A DNA stretch of 64,000 nt from an uncultured Aquimarina sp. (GCA_947496555.1 CANMDH010000011.1:54080-118079); one strand, 5' to 3'. Positions 39,001 to 48,213 are shown, counted from the stretch's first letter. Numbers and translations: made by a program. Notes: generated by a model not told the origin, from the sequence alone.

Positions 39001-39957
39001 TAGATCTCCTGAAACTAGATCCATTTTATACAATTCTCCATTGCTGAAACCCAGCCAAAGAAAATTATTTTCTAATAAAAGAGCACTTATTTTTTGTTTC
39101 TCTAGTTGAACAGTCGCTAATCCACCATTAAAACTGATCATATGATTTGTTTGCGGATTAAAATAGCTAAGTCCTCCGTTATCATATCCTAACCATAAAT
39201 TTCCTTTGCTATCAGGCTCTGCAACTCTTATATGAGAGGCATTATTCTGCTTGTTGCTGTTGGTATAAATAATTTCCTGATAAATATTTATATCGTGTTT
39301 GCTAAATATTCCTTTGAGTGCATTATCAAACAATAGTTGATTTTGGAATAATGAATCTTTAATTGTAGTCAACTTTGAAATTATTTTAGGAGGAAGTCCA
39401 TTTGCTCTCAGTTTTGTGATAGAATTAGTATCCACAAGAAAATTTGTTTCATAAAAATATCTTTTAAAGTCTTTTTTTTCAGAATTATAAAGATTTAGCC
39501 CCATTACAGTACCAATCCAAAGCTGATTATTCACGTCTTCCTTTATTGAAGTTACATAAGGGTGGCTCAAGCTGTTTTTTTGGTCGGGATGATGATAAAA
39601 CCGTTCAAATGTTTCACTTTCGGGTAGATATTTAAGTAATCCCTGATGTTCTGTTCCGATCCATAAAACTCCTTGTCGATCCACCAAAAGTGCGGTTATA
39701 CTATTATCACTGATACTACTGGTATCTTTGGGATGATGACGAAAAACTTTAAAATCATTACCTCCAAATCGATTTAATCCATCGGTAGTACCGACCCATA
39801 AAAATCCATCTGGGGTCTGAGCAAAAGCGGTAATGTTATTATTAGATAAGCCTTCTTTTTTTGTATATCTCTTAAGGTTCAGGTTTGGAACTTGGCCTAT
39901 TGTTTCGAAACAAAGCCATAAGAATACCAGTAAGCAGTAAGTTGGTTTGGTGGTCAT
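36094..39957 (-). CDS. Hybrid-type transcription regulator: propeller sensor, degenerate kinase, AraC DNA-binding domain
   Basis: The protein has 1287 residues: signal peptide (ETIGQ), about 14 two-component-regulator propeller repeats (WVGTxxGL-type blocks) to about residue 690, a Y_Y_Y domain, a membrane helix near 820, then a histidine-kinase-like region 891-1130. The usual SHEFRTPL His motif is instead DISKDLEAPF (Lys908), the N-box Asn residues are Ser1023 and His1027 (LYSLISHCF), and the GxGxG lid is missing. No receiver domain follows; the AraC-type HTH (about 1185-1287) comes directly after. Classical hybrid systems of this kind control polysaccharide utilisation genes. This one probably activates the adjacent cellulase on glucan binding, without phosphotransfer (inference). 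Confidence 0.92.
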   Translation of the reverse strand: MTTKPTYCLLVFLWLCFETIGQVPNLNLKRYTKKEGLSNNNITAFAQTPDGFLWVGTTDGLNRFGGNDFKVFRHHPKDTSSISDNSITALLVDRQGVLWIGTEHQGLLKYLPESETFERFYHHPDQKNSLSHPYVTSIKEDVNNQLWIGTVMGLNLYNSEKKDFKRYFYETNFLVDTNSITKLRANGLPPKIISKLTTIKDSLFQNQLLFDNALKGIFSKHDINIYQEIIYTNSNKQNNASHIRVAEPDSKGNLWLGYDNGGLSYFNPQTNHMISFNGGLATVQLEKQKISALLLENNFLWLGFSNGELYKMDLVSGDLLKVALPSNAEGIESLFKDNKGNLWIGSHSGIYLREGDMDSFNSYGINPLNDWNISTPAVKTIFQSRHEYVWIGIVQGGISQVLKDMPFNTYTTDISSQIQLSKNCVSSILEDSKGRVWVGYYTSGIDIWDKTKGSLQHISFDEKDPASVGNGTVFSIFEDSEGRIWVGTYEGGLQEYIPVSNNFKTYTHNPEDENTISGNDVRSIKEDGYGNLWLAIHGGGLNKFNKTSGKVTRYSANYLDWEHALSDDWVYALEIDKKGNIWIGSVAGLTRFLPSKNEFYTYNTKNSSLSHDKVRVIHEDDKGLVWVGTENGLNKFDPATASFKVIPSDGKWDNTITGISSDNNGKLWAATKYSIIKVNQDNSDFILTEFKAFNENEFFAGAFTSGDDGTMYFGGFQGLLSLNPNSLKNNHLDIPIVLTSMKINNEKSERLSGKIDSKGVVNDSFRHNQNYISFNYEGINFDHTRQLKYAYKLQGYDRSWNFSKGTNEAIYSNIPSGNYEFVVKASSGNDDWSDPQILLRFEIQPPWWKSAWALSVYLIFVLGLIFVYRWLGIRNEKRKGAKKLELVQLSFKEQIDELKLKFYEDISKDLEAPFNLIKGTLQKLISENDNIQPNTRLTYLKLVNQNTRRAIGLVKQLSDISSVDATSTQLHIVKYDIVDYCKLVINAFIEKANRESVNLNFYTDIDTAEVYFDIDKLEKILYSLISHCFSYTPKNGEIKIRFMFYDGETKNDPVISELISNQWQFAKITIEHEGSSSIKKKVGVECSNEKHLLETQYAVALAKQLTSVHKGSFNLSFQENRTQFTICIPVSSDAFHPKQIRDTSDITEKIKDLESYNNAELEETLFWGNAMFDEKTASATDQSPFIIQLYEIIDAQLQYDSFGPDDLAEYMNLSRSQLYKKVKSLTNLSVSILIRNRRLSRSLALLLNTDYNISQIAYAVGFSDPGYFTKCFKEMYGKAPSEFNHAK

Positions 39958-40112
39958 GGGGTTCGGTTTTAATACTTAAATATAACGAATATAATTCGCT
40001 ATAATTTTATCAAAACCAGCAGATTGCTAAAAGAATATGATAAAAAAACTGTACATGATTAATTTTGAGCTCTACGACAATTCTAGTTAGTTTATAAAAG
40101 CTAAAATCAAAT

Positions 40113-40146
40113 AAAAAAACTCCAAGAAAGCTCTTGGAGTTTTTTT
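40113..40146. terminator. Rho-independent terminator after the S9 peptidase gene
   Basis: A perfect 15-bp inverted repeat with a four-base loop: AAAAAAACTCCAAGA (40113-40127) and TCTTGGAGTTTTTTT (40132-40146). The seven-T run on the minus strand follows the peptidase stop at 40169 by 22 bp. The A/T ends make it bidirectional. Confidence 0.9.
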
Positions 40147-40168
40147 AATCTTTTTCAAGTTTGAAGAA

Positions 40169-42346
40169 TTACTCTGTAATCTCTTCCAGATCCAACATAA
40201 ATGCATAATACAAAGCAGTACGCTTATAACGTGCAAATCTTCCTGACGCCCCTCCATGACCAGTTTCCATATCGCAATCCATAATCAATAGATTATCATC
40301 TGTTTTCAATTCTCGAAGCTTGGCGGTCCATTTTGCAGGTTCCCAATATTGTACTTGACTGTCCCAATATCCAGTTGTCACCAAAACATTTGGATACTCT
40401 TTTGCTTCTACATTATCATAAGGAGAATACGACTTCATATACTCATAATACTCTTTATCCTTTGGATTACCCCATTCATCAAATTCAAATGTAGTTAACG
40501 GAATTGTTTCATCCATCATAGTAGAGATCACATCAACAAATGGTACTGCAGCTACTACTCCATTCCACAGTTCTGGTTTCATATTCAATATAGCACCCAT
40601 TAATAATCCTCCGGCACTACCTCCTAATGCATACATATGTTCGGGACTTGTAAATCCTTCTTTAACAAGATAATCTCCACAATCTATGAAATCGGTAAAT
40701 GTGTTCTTTTTCTTTAACAGTTTTCCATCCTCGTACCAGTATCTTCCCATTTCCTGACCACCTCTAATGTGAGCCATAGCAAAAACAAATCCACGATCTA
40801 ATAAACTAAGCCTATCGGATCTAAAGGAAGGCTCTGTACTGCTACCATATGATCCATAAGAATAAAGTAATAAAGGGGTCTTGTTACTTATTTCTGTTCC
40901 TTTTTTATACACAATAGAAATAGGTACTTTTACTCCGTCCCTTGCAGTAGCATAACGACGTTCTGATACATAATTATCCTTAGAGAAATTGGGATCTACT
41001 ACTTCTTGCTCTTTTAGTACAACCTGTTCTTTGGTATCCATATTATAGTCAATTGTACTGTTGGGCGTAGTTAAAGAAGTATAATTGTAACGCAATATAT
41101 TGGTATCAAAATCCAAGTTGGTTGTTGGATATGACAAATACGCAGGGTCATTAAATTCAATATAATGATCATTATCTCCATTCCATTTCATTACTCGTAT
41201 CACTCGTAATCCATTAACTCGTTCCTGTAGCACCAAATGTTCTTTAAAAACTACAAAATTTTGCACCAAGATATCATCACGATGTGGTATCACGTCTACC
41301 CAGTTTTCTTTGGTAGTAGCAGTAATAGGCGTTTTTACCAATTTAAAATTGGTTGCATCCAGGTTAGTTCTTATATAAAAATGGTCTCCAAAATGAGCCA
41401 CATTATACTCTAAATTCTTCTCGCGCGGCTGAATAATTTTCCAATTACCAGTTGGAGTATCGGCATCTAAATATCGATACTCGGTTGATAAAGTCTGGTC
41501 ACTACCGATCATAATATATTTATCAGATCTGGATTTATACACAAAACAGCTAAAGGTTTCATCTTTTTCTTCAAAAACTAATTCATCTTGGGATTGGTCT
41601 GTTCCCAGGACATGCCTGTATATTTTATCTTGTCTTAAAGTTATAGGATCTTTGGAAGCATAAAAAATAGTTTTATTATCATTTGCCCATACAGCACCTC
41701 CTCCGCCTGCATTTTCTATCTTATCGGATAACATTTCGCCTGTTTCAAGGTTTTTGAAATGGAATACATAGCGACGTCTAGATACGGTATCTATGGCAAA
41801 AGCCAAAAGTTTATTATCAGGACTTACTGACCGTCCTCCAAAACCGTAATAAGAATGACCTTTGGCCATTTCGGGGCCATTTAGCATAATTTCTTCTTTT
41901 GCATTATCCTCTAACTTTTTACGACAATAGAGCGCATAATCCATACCCTTTTCGTAACGAGTATAATAGGAATACCCATTGTCGTTGTAAGGAACCGATG
42001 AATCATCTTTTTTGATACGCCCTACAATTTCGTCATACAGCTTTTTTTGAAGCCCTTCAGTATGCTTCATTGCTGCATTTTTATAATCATTTTCTGCGTT
42101 AAGATAATCCAGTACATCTTGAGTTTGCGCGTCAGGCTTTTCTGCATTTTTTTGTTCATCTGATAAACGCATCCAAAAATAATTATCAAGGCGTGTATCT
42201 CCATGAGCCGTGAGTTCTTTTGCAACTATTTTTGCCATAGGAGCCTCAAGAGAGTGATGAGACTTCACTGTAGATTTATTCTCAGTATTACAAGCTGTAA
42301 AAAACACACCTGAAATGAGAAGTAGATTGATGATTTTTGTTTTCAT
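40169..42346 (-). CDS. S9-family oligopeptidase (protease II-like) lipoprotein
   Basis: This 725-residue protein has a lipoprotein signal (VFFTAC, Cys19). The N-terminal seven-bladed propeller (about 80-450) starts with RLDNYFWMRLSD, the usual entry to this family. The hydrolase domain has Ser577 in GGSAGGLLMG, Asp662 in GYWDSQV and His697 in METGHGG. It cuts short peptides, usually after basic residues, and as a lipoprotein should act in the periplasm. It has its own terminator and no evident operon partner. Length and motif spacing are normal. Confidence 0.93.
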   Translation of the reverse strand: MKTKIINLLLISGVFFTACNTENKSTVKSHHSLEAPMAKIVAKELTAHGDTRLDNYFWMRLSDEQKNAEKPDAQTQDVLDYLNAENDYKNAAMKHTEGLQKKLYDEIVGRIKKDDSSVPYNDNGYSYYTRYEKGMDYALYCRKKLEDNAKEEIMLNGPEMAKGHSYYGFGGRSVSPDNKLLAFAIDTVSRRRYVFHFKNLETGEMLSDKIENAGGGGAVWANDNKTIFYASKDPITLRQDKIYRHVLGTDQSQDELVFEEKDETFSCFVYKSRSDKYIMIGSDQTLSTEYRYLDADTPTGNWKIIQPREKNLEYNVAHFGDHFYIRTNLDATNFKLVKTPITATTKENWVDVIPHRDDILVQNFVVFKEHLVLQERVNGLRVIRVMKWNGDNDHYIEFNDPAYLSYPTTNLDFDTNILRYNYTSLTTPNSTIDYNMDTKEQVVLKEQEVVDPNFSKDNYVSERRYATARDGVKVPISIVYKKGTEISNKTPLLLYSYGSYGSSTEPSFRSDRLSLLDRGFVFAMAHIRGGQEMGRYWYEDGKLLKKKNTFTDFIDCGDYLVKEGFTSPEHMYALGGSAGGLLMGAILNMKPELWNGVVAAVPFVDVISTMMDETIPLTTFEFDEWGNPKDKEYYEYMKSYSPYDNVEAKEYPNVLVTTGYWDSQVQYWEPAKWTAKLRELKTDDNLLIMDCDMETGHGGASGRFARYKRTALYYAFMLDLEEITE

Positions 42347-42610
42347 AAAAAATATTTAAGTTAATTTATTATACCCCTATTTGGTTAGATCATTGTTACA
42401 ATTTATATTTTTTAGCAAGTAAAAATAGCTGTATTATTATAAATTACTTAATTTTTAGAGTTATAGTTTTTAGAAAATTTAAATTCTGGAAATATCAATT
42501 AGACAGGTAAATATTTCCTTTTGTCCTTTATTTGTTCTATTTATCGATTTATTTAGTAAATTTAAATTCCCAAACATCACATGGCTTGCTAGTTACACTA
42601 CTTTTGTTTT

Positions 42611-43042
42611 ATGGAGAGCATTAAGAACACTTCTTTTTATCATGATGCCATACAGGTACTTTCTTACCCATTTGGTAGTTTTTATTTATTCGAAAATTTT
42701 ATTGTAGGAGAAATTAATAAAGATGTTGTCTTTACATGGAAAGATCATGCGAAAATCCTGGTTGAAGAAATAAGTAATCTTTACGATCAAAATGGAAAGG
42801 ATTTGGTATACATTTCAAATCGTATAAATCCGTATTCTGTCGTGCCCAGCGATTGGGTACATTTTTTTAAATACAGTTATTCTCTAAAAGGTTATGGTAT
42901 TATAAGTTATGATGCAAAAGGAAGACTTAATACTATGCTTGAAAAACTATTCATGCGCAGCAAGTTCAGGAGCTTTGACAACTTAGTGGAATCAATAGAA
43001 TGGGCAAAAAAACTAAACACTTCTAAAGATAGTGCAGCTTAA
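42611..43042 (+). CDS. Small cytoplasmic protein of unknown function (STAS/SpoIIAA-like possibility)
   Basis: This 143-residue protein has no signal peptide. The pattern of a strand (FGSFYLFENFIVGEIN), a helix (AKILVEEISNLYDQ), a strand (DLVYISNRIN) and further alternation is like the SpoIIAA/STAS-like fold used by several flavobacterial proteins of this length, but no motif fixes this. It is convergent to the universal stress protein gene, with 20 bp between the two stops. Function is unknown. Confidence 0.7.
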   Translation: MESIKNTSFYHDAIQVLSYPFGSFYLFENFIVGEINKDVVFTWKDHAKILVEEISNLYDQNGKDLVYISNRINPYSVVPSDWVHFFKYSYSLKGYGIISYDAKGRLNTMLEKLFMRSKFRSFDNLVESIEWAKKLNTSKDSAA

Positions 43043-43062
43043 ATTTTAAAAATACACACTTG

Positions 43063-43881
43063 TTATCTAGTTATCAAGACCGGTATATCAAGCTTATCTA
43101 CCACACGTACTGGTATTCTAACCCTTTTCAATTTACTCACCTTGCTATTACCATCAAAATTTCGAGGAATGCATAATAATTGGGTGTTGGTTTTTGATAC
43201 ATATGATGCCAGCCCATCCAAGGCATTAGATCCTTCAGAAAAAACATAAGAAATCATTTCTTGATCATTTCTTGATGTCGCTTCTTCAGCATTTTTTTTG
43301 CTTCTTATACTAAAATATCGAATAGGATTGTTGTTTTGTTCTTTTAGGTCATTGATAATTTCAATTCCTTCCTTCTGCAAAGATTGACCAAAAACTCCTA
43401 ACGAGATGTCGGTATATGAATGCAGTTTATGATCTTCTCCGGTAATTAGAATATTCGCATCACATTCGTCAAGCAAAAATTTGGTGACACCTCTCCTTAA
43501 AAAATCAATTAATTTGGCTTTTCGTTTTCCTAACAGAACAATCTCTGGTTGAACCTGATCTAGTTTTTGTTTAATTTCGGTCTTTACATTACCATAGGCC
43601 ACCTCATACCTAATACGGATCCCTTCTTCTTTTTCAATCTTATTTACGATTTGTTTTAAGTTGGATTTTGTTTTGTAATAATCCTCATGTATTGCTCTTT
43701 CGGCAGCAAATTGATTGATTTGAGTAACTAATTTGGCGGGAGATTTTACATGAAAAGTTTCTACACTTCCATTCACAGCCTTTGCCAGTTGAGCAGCGTT
43801 TCTAATAGCCGTTTCTGGGGCATTTGATAAATCAGTTAATACCAGTATATGGTATTTTTGGTTAAGATTCTTAGCATTCAT
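43063..43881 (-). CDS. Universal stress protein family
   Basis: This 272-residue protein consists of one clear Usp-like domain (ILVLTDLSNAPETAIRNAA start, EIVLLGKRKAKLIDFLRRGV with the basic loop, FLLDECDANILIT end) and a second, more diverged copy (about 155-272, ending IPVRVVDKLDIPVLIT). The ATP-binding GxxGx9GS pattern is not well kept, so it may be of the non-ATP-binding kind. Tandem Usp proteins are common in flavobacteria and respond to starvation or redox stress. The gene stands alone. Confidence 0.88.
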   Translation of the reverse strand: MNAKNLNQKYHILVLTDLSNAPETAIRNAAQLAKAVNGSVETFHVKSPAKLVTQINQFAAERAIHEDYYKTKSNLKQIVNKIEKEEGIRIRYEVAYGNVKTEIKQKLDQVQPEIVLLGKRKAKLIDFLRRGVTKFLLDECDANILITGEDHKLHSYTDISLGVFGQSLQKEGIEIINDLKEQNNNPIRYFSIRSKKNAEEATSRNDQEMISYVFSEGSNALDGLASYVSKTNTQLLCIPRNFDGNSKVSKLKRVRIPVRVVDKLDIPVLITR

Positions 43882-44142
43882 AGTCCTTCCAATTTAATTA
43901 ATTACATCATTTAAAGAATACTCATTCGTAAATTGAGGTCTAAAATAACAAAAAACTATTAATAATCAGTAGTTTAACTTTTGATTAGTAAAAATATAAC
44001 AATTGTTAAAGCTGGTTCGATCTTCAACAATTTTCTTATTTCTTTCTTAAAAATCAGACATTTAAGAAAAAATTAGACTCCTTACATAGTTTTTTTGATA
44101 GTTTCAATCAATTAAACAAACCTTCATCATAACTATTCAAGT

Positions 44143-45441
44143 TTGAAACACAAAATATCCTGGAAAACAGCATCAACTATTGTCATTGCAAATATGATAG
44201 GTACCGGTGTATTTACCAGCTTAGGTTTCCAGTTAGTAGATATAAAAAACACTTGGAGTATTCTGTTACTTTGGATATTAGGGGCCATTATGGCAATATG
44301 TGGTGCTTTTACCTATGCAGAGCTTGGCACAAAGCTAAGGCGTTCGGGTGGCGAGTATCATTTTTTAACCCAAACCTATAGCCCTCTACTCGGTTATCTT
44401 TCTGGTTGGGCGTCTTTAACCGTTGGTTTTGCTGCCCCTATTGCTCTTGCAGCAATGGCAGCAGGGTCCTATACCGAAAAATATCTTGGAGTAAACAATA
44501 AAATAATGGCTATTACTCTTATTTTATTAGTATCGCTTATGCATATGTTTGATTTGCGTCGAAGCAGTATATTTCAAAATATTACCACCTCTTTTAAGGT
44601 TGTAATTATACTATTTTTTATAATCATCGGTTTTATAGAGCCTTCTACAACCACAGCTCTTGATTGGAGTTCAGGTTGGAAACAAGAAGTTTTATTACCA
44701 TCATTTGCCGTTTCCCTGATTTATGTTACCTATTCATATTCAGGATGGAATGCTGCTGCTTATATAGTGGATGATATTAAGGATGTTAAAAGAAATCTTC
44801 CGGTTGCTTTGATAGGCGGTTCTCTGTTGGTTGGCTTGTTGTATGTCTTGTTACAGGTTGTATTTTTAAAGCAAGCTCCGATAGAACAGCTTTCGGGTAA
44901 AATAGAGATTGGACAAATAGCAGCACAACAGATATTTGGAGATATCGGAGGGCAGATTATAAGTGTCCTAATTGCTATTATGCTTATTTCGAGTATTAGT
45001 GCAATGACGTGGGTAGGTCCAAGAGTTACAAAAGTAATGGCAGATGATTACAGGTTATGGCACTTTTTAAAAAAGACAAACAAAAATGGTATTCCTGTTA
45101 GTGCTATTTGCTTACAAGCTATCATTGCAATATGTATGGTGTTTACAGGTACATTTGATCAAATCCTTACCTACAGTGGTTTCATTCTTCAACTTTTTGT
45201 AGCACTAACCGTACTGGGGCTTTTTTTTATACGAAAAAAAACACATTTCATTGGATTCAAAAGCCCATTATTTCCAATACCTCAAATTATTTTTTTGATG
45301 ATAAGTGTTTGGATATTAGGGTATTTATTAATTGAGCAACCCAAGGAATCCATAATAGGGATTTCAATTCTGGTATTGGGAATGTTTACCTATTACTTTA
45401 ATAATAAATACCTAAAGAACACCATAAATGATCAGATTTAA
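44143..45441 (+). CDS. APC-family amino acid permease
   Basis: This 432-residue inner membrane protein has about 12 helices. The first helix contains IVIANMIGTGVFTSLGFQL, the substrate-binding glycine motif of the amino acid/polyamine/organocation family. Further family segments are GGEYHFLTQTYSPLLGYLSG and TYSYSGWNAAAYIVDD. The start codon is TTG (44143), since no upstream in-frame ATG fits. It probably takes up amino acids by proton or sodium symport; the substrate is not deducible. Convergent with the alkB gene 38 bp away. Confidence 0.92.
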   Translation: MKHKISWKTASTIVIANMIGTGVFTSLGFQLVDIKNTWSILLLWILGAIMAICGAFTYAELGTKLRRSGGEYHFLTQTYSPLLGYLSGWASLTVGFAAPIALAAMAAGSYTEKYLGVNNKIMAITLILLVSLMHMFDLRRSSIFQNITTSFKVVIILFFIIIGFIEPSTTTALDWSSGWKQEVLLPSFAVSLIYVTYSYSGWNAAAYIVDDIKDVKRNLPVALIGGSLLVGLLYVLLQVVFLKQAPIEQLSGKIEIGQIAAQQIFGDIGGQIISVLIAIMLISSISAMTWVGPRVTKVMADDYRLWHFLKKTNKNGIPVSAICLQAIIAICMVFTGTFDQILTYSGFILQLFVALTVLGLFFIRKKTHFIGFKSPLFPIPQIIFLMISVWILGYLLIEQPKESIIGISILVLGMFTYYFNNKYLKNTINDQI

Positions 45442-45479
45442 CAAAAAACAATAGGTTTAAAAATCCAAAAAGGAAATCA

Positions 45480-46526
45480 TTATGCGTGCAATTCCTGAAG
45501 TTTTTTCAACTTTCTATTCATTAATGCAAACCATAATGGCTGAAACAATGCCAATACCATCATACCAGGATACCCTGTTGGCATTTGTGGACTTTGAGGT
45601 ACAGACTTCAATACGGCATATTTCTTACTGCCATTATAATGATGATCAGAGTGCCTAGAGAGATTAAACAATAACAACCGACCAATGGGATGATCAGAGT
45701 TCCATGAATGATGATGTTTTACACGTTCATAGGTTCCAGCTTCGGTTTTTTGTCGCATAAGGCCGTAATGTTCTATATAATTTACAGTTTCTAATAACAT
45801 TATCCCAAGAATTGAAGCCTCTATAAAAGCCAATAGTACATGAGTCCCAAAAAAGTAAAAAATAAGGGACAAAAGAGCAATATTAGCAAAAGAGTAAACG
45901 ATCATTCTATTTTGTAAAGAAAATGGAGATTTGCCTTGTTGTCGCAATCGATCATTCTCTAATCTCCAAGCCTTAAAATAGCTTCCAAAATGCGAAGTAA
46001 ACCAAAAAAGAAATAGAATTTGATTTTTTTTGGCAGTTGCAGCATCATTAGGTGTAGCTACATCCCTATGATGACCACCGTTATGATAAGGTAAAAAATG
46101 AGTATCTAATGAGGTTAAGAGTAATATTTCTCCAATTAATTGTTCTTTTCTATTGAGTCGGTGACCTAATTCATGACCTACGTTAATTCCCAATACGCCG
46201 CACATCAATCCCATAGCAGATACCCTTCCAAAATACTCTACTGTACCAAAAGCGGTATCCTGAATAATAAAAAGAAAATAAACCAACATCCCCACTTGTA
46301 CTGGTAATGCCAGATACATAACCCAATCATACATAGGGTTCTTTTTTTCTTCACTGGCGGTTTCTTTATCAAAATTAGAAGCATCCGGTTTCAAGAATAA
46401 TTCCAAAAGTGGAACAAAACCAAAGAATATAATAAAGGGAATAAAAGTCATTGCTCCTTCACTATTAAATGAAATATATACAGTAATTGGTAATGTATAA
46501 ACCAAAAGGTATTTTAATCTTTTCAT
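45480..46526 (-). CDS. alkB: Alkane 1-monooxygenase
   Basis: This 348-residue integral membrane di-iron enzyme starts at ATG 46526 (TTGAGAACG upstream); a TTG 33 bases earlier is less likely. The histidine boxes are present: NVGHELGHRLNR, HNGGHHRDVATPND and SRHSDHHYNGS. Further AlkB features are the six helices and NYIEHYGLMR. It hydroxylates the terminal carbon of alkanes, or in marine flavobacteria possibly other alkyl chains. A TetR regulator is encoded 33 bp upstream of the chosen start, in the same direction, and probably controls the operon. No rubredoxin gene is seen nearby. Confidence 0.94.
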   Translation of the reverse strand: MKRLKYLLVYTLPITVYISFNSEGAMTFIPFIIFFGFVPLLELFLKPDASNFDKETASEEKKNPMYDWVMYLALPVQVGMLVYFLFIIQDTAFGTVEYFGRVSAMGLMCGVLGINVGHELGHRLNRKEQLIGEILLLTSLDTHFLPYHNGGHHRDVATPNDAATAKKNQILFLFWFTSHFGSYFKAWRLENDRLRQQGKSPFSLQNRMIVYSFANIALLSLIFYFFGTHVLLAFIEASILGIMLLETVNYIEHYGLMRQKTEAGTYERVKHHHSWNSDHPIGRLLLFNLSRHSDHHYNGSKKYAVLKSVPQSPQMPTGYPGMMVLALFQPLWFALMNRKLKKLQELHA

Positions 46527-46559
46527 CGTTCTCAATTTTTCATTTTTATTGTTAAACAA

Positions 46560-47138
46560 TTATAATTTTGAAATACCTTTTGTTAGTATTCCGATAAGGT
46601 TATCAAAATTAGAGATCAATCTTTCGTACTGACCTTTTAAAAATAATGGGGTTTCTAGACCTTTTAGGAATATGAGTAACATCTCTGCGTATACCTCTAT
46701 ATTTCCTGGGAGTTCAAGCTCGCCTTTTGCCACTCCTTTATTTAAAAGGTTAGTGATTTGTGTTTTCTCCCACTCGTCCATTTCTAGAATCACATCATTA
46801 AGGAATTCATAAAATTCATAAAACTCGGGTCTTAAAGTTTCTTGATAGTTAATAGAAGTATTCATAACCATCATCCTTTTAATCATATATGCTCTTAAGA
46901 TATCGCGGCTATCTGCATTTGTATCCTCAAAGATCGAAGTAAGTTCTTGCTTTAAAAAGTCGAGCTCAGAAATCACTACTTCTCTAAAAAGTAACTCTTT
47001 ACTATTAAAGTGATAATACAAAGAACCCTTTGCTTTTCTTGCAGACTTTGCTATTTCATCCATAGATGTTTTGTAAAATCCATATTTACCAAAAGTCCTG
47101 CTCGCTGTAGTAAGTAATTTTTGTTTCGTTGGGCTCAT
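46560..47138 (-). CDS. TetR/AcrR-family transcription regulator
   Basis: This 192-residue protein has an N-terminal HTH (TFGKYGFYKTSMDEIAKSARKAKGSLYYHFNSKELLF, written as two parts: TFGKYGFYKTSMDEI and AKGSLYYHFNSKELL). The remaining helices form the ligand domain. It is encoded just upstream of alkB and likely represses it and itself, with an alkyl or fatty-acid ligand as inducer (inference from context). Length is normal for the family. Confidence 0.92.
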   Translation of the reverse strand: MSPTKQKLLTTASRTFGKYGFYKTSMDEIAKSARKAKGSLYYHFNSKELLFREVVISELDFLKQELTSIFEDTNADSRDILRAYMIKRMMVMNTSINYQETLRPEFYEFYEFLNDVILEMDEWEKTQITNLLNKGVAKGELELPGNIEVYAEMLLIFLKGLETPLFLKGQYERLISNFDNLIGILTKGISKL

Positions 47139-47262
47139 TTATATTTTTTGACTATTTTCGTTTATTAGTCAAATATATAAAAAATAATTTAAACCCAGAC
47201 ACTTGGTATTTCGGTAACCTTAATTACACTATTTACTTATATTTGATCCCAAAAATCATACT

Positions 47263-47385
47263 ATGCTTGCAATGATTGGCCCTTGGCAAATTATACTACT
47301 TCTTATAGTTTTTTTGATAATAGCGGTACCTATTGCCCTACTCATTTACATAATCCGGAAAAAGAATAAGAAAAGAGAAGGGTAA
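47263..47385 (+). CDS. Small single-pass membrane protein (40 aa)
   Basis: The frame ATG 47263 to TAA 47385 encodes MLAMIGPWQIILLLIVFLII, then AVPIALLIYI and a basic tail RKKNKKREG. The start resembles the TatA-type helix (MLxxIGxxxIxLLLIVxLLL) but lacks the amphipathic helix and Phe-Gly hinge, so it is not TatA. It lies between the divergent tetR and convergent pcm genes. Small membrane proteins with this opening are frequent in Bacteroidetes; function is unknown. Confidence 0.6.
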   Translation: MLAMIGPWQIILLLIVFLIIAVPIALLIYIIRKKNKKREG

Positions 47386-47439
47386 CAAACCTAGCTATAT
47401 CTATCTGATTAAAAGAAAGTTTATTGAATATATAAAGAA

Positions 47440-48138
47440 CTATTCTTGATCTCCCTTTTTATCTCTCACAAAGGGTACAAATCGAACGGGAAGTACTTTT
47501 TTCATTTTGATTTTACCATTTTTCTTAGTTACTAAAACCAAATTTCTTCGATTGGATGGGCCTACGGGAATAATCATACGCCCTCCATCTGCCAGTTGAT
47601 CCAGTAAAGGCTGTGGGATATTTTCGATGCCTGCTGTTACTATAATGGCATCAAATGGTTCATGTTCTTTCCAACCATGATAACCATCTCCAATCCTTAC
47701 TGTAACATTATCATACCCCAATTCTTTGAGTGTTTTTTTTGCAGAGATACCTAATTCCTTAACAATCTCTATAGTATAAACTGTTTTAACAATCTCTGCG
47801 AGTACTGCTGCCTGATAACCAGAACCTGTGCCTATTTCCAAAACCTTATCATTGGGATTCAACTTTAATTCTTGAGTCATAAATGCAACAATGTATGGTT
47901 GTGAAATTGTTTGTCCATGGCCTATTGGCAAAGGATTATCTTGATACGCATATTGTTTTACATTTTCTGGAACGAATCGCTCTCTTGGAATTTTGCGCAT
48001 AGCATCCAACGTAGCAGGGTCAGTAATCCCTCTGGTTATAAGTTGATTGGTAACCATAACACCGCGTTTCTTATCATAATCGGATTGAGCACATCCTATG
48101 TTAAACACAAAACCTATTAAAAACAATATTCTAAGCAT
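47440..48138 (-). CDS. pcm: Protein-L-isoaspartate O-methyltransferase with a lipoprotein signal
   Basis: This 232-residue protein has the PIMT motifs: VMTNQLITRGI-type start, RERFVPENVKQYAYQDNPL, the SAM motif VLEIGTGSGYQAAVLAE and GGRMIIPVG. Its N-terminus (LRILFLIGFVFNIGCAQ) is a signal peptide with a lipobox-like NIGC, so the enzyme is probably exported or membrane-anchored, unlike the cytoplasmic E. coli Pcm. It repairs isoaspartyl damage in proteins, here probably of the envelope (inference). It is the last gene of a minus-strand run. Confidence 0.9.
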   Translation of the reverse strand: MLRILFLIGFVFNIGCAQSDYDKKRGVMVTNQLITRGITDPATLDAMRKIPRERFVPENVKQYAYQDNPLPIGHGQTISQPYIVAFMTQELKLNPNDKVLEIGTGSGYQAAVLAEIVKTVYTIEIVKELGISAKKTLKELGYDNVTVRIGDGYHGWKEHEPFDAIIVTAGIENIPQPLLDQLADGGRMIIPVGPSNRRNLVLVTKKNGKIKMKKVLPVRFVPFVRDKKGDQE

Positions 48139-48213
48139 AACTCATTGATTTTAAAAATAATGAAGGTTTCTATTTAAAGTCATTTTGCAAACCTAGGACC
48201 AAGAACCAAAGTT

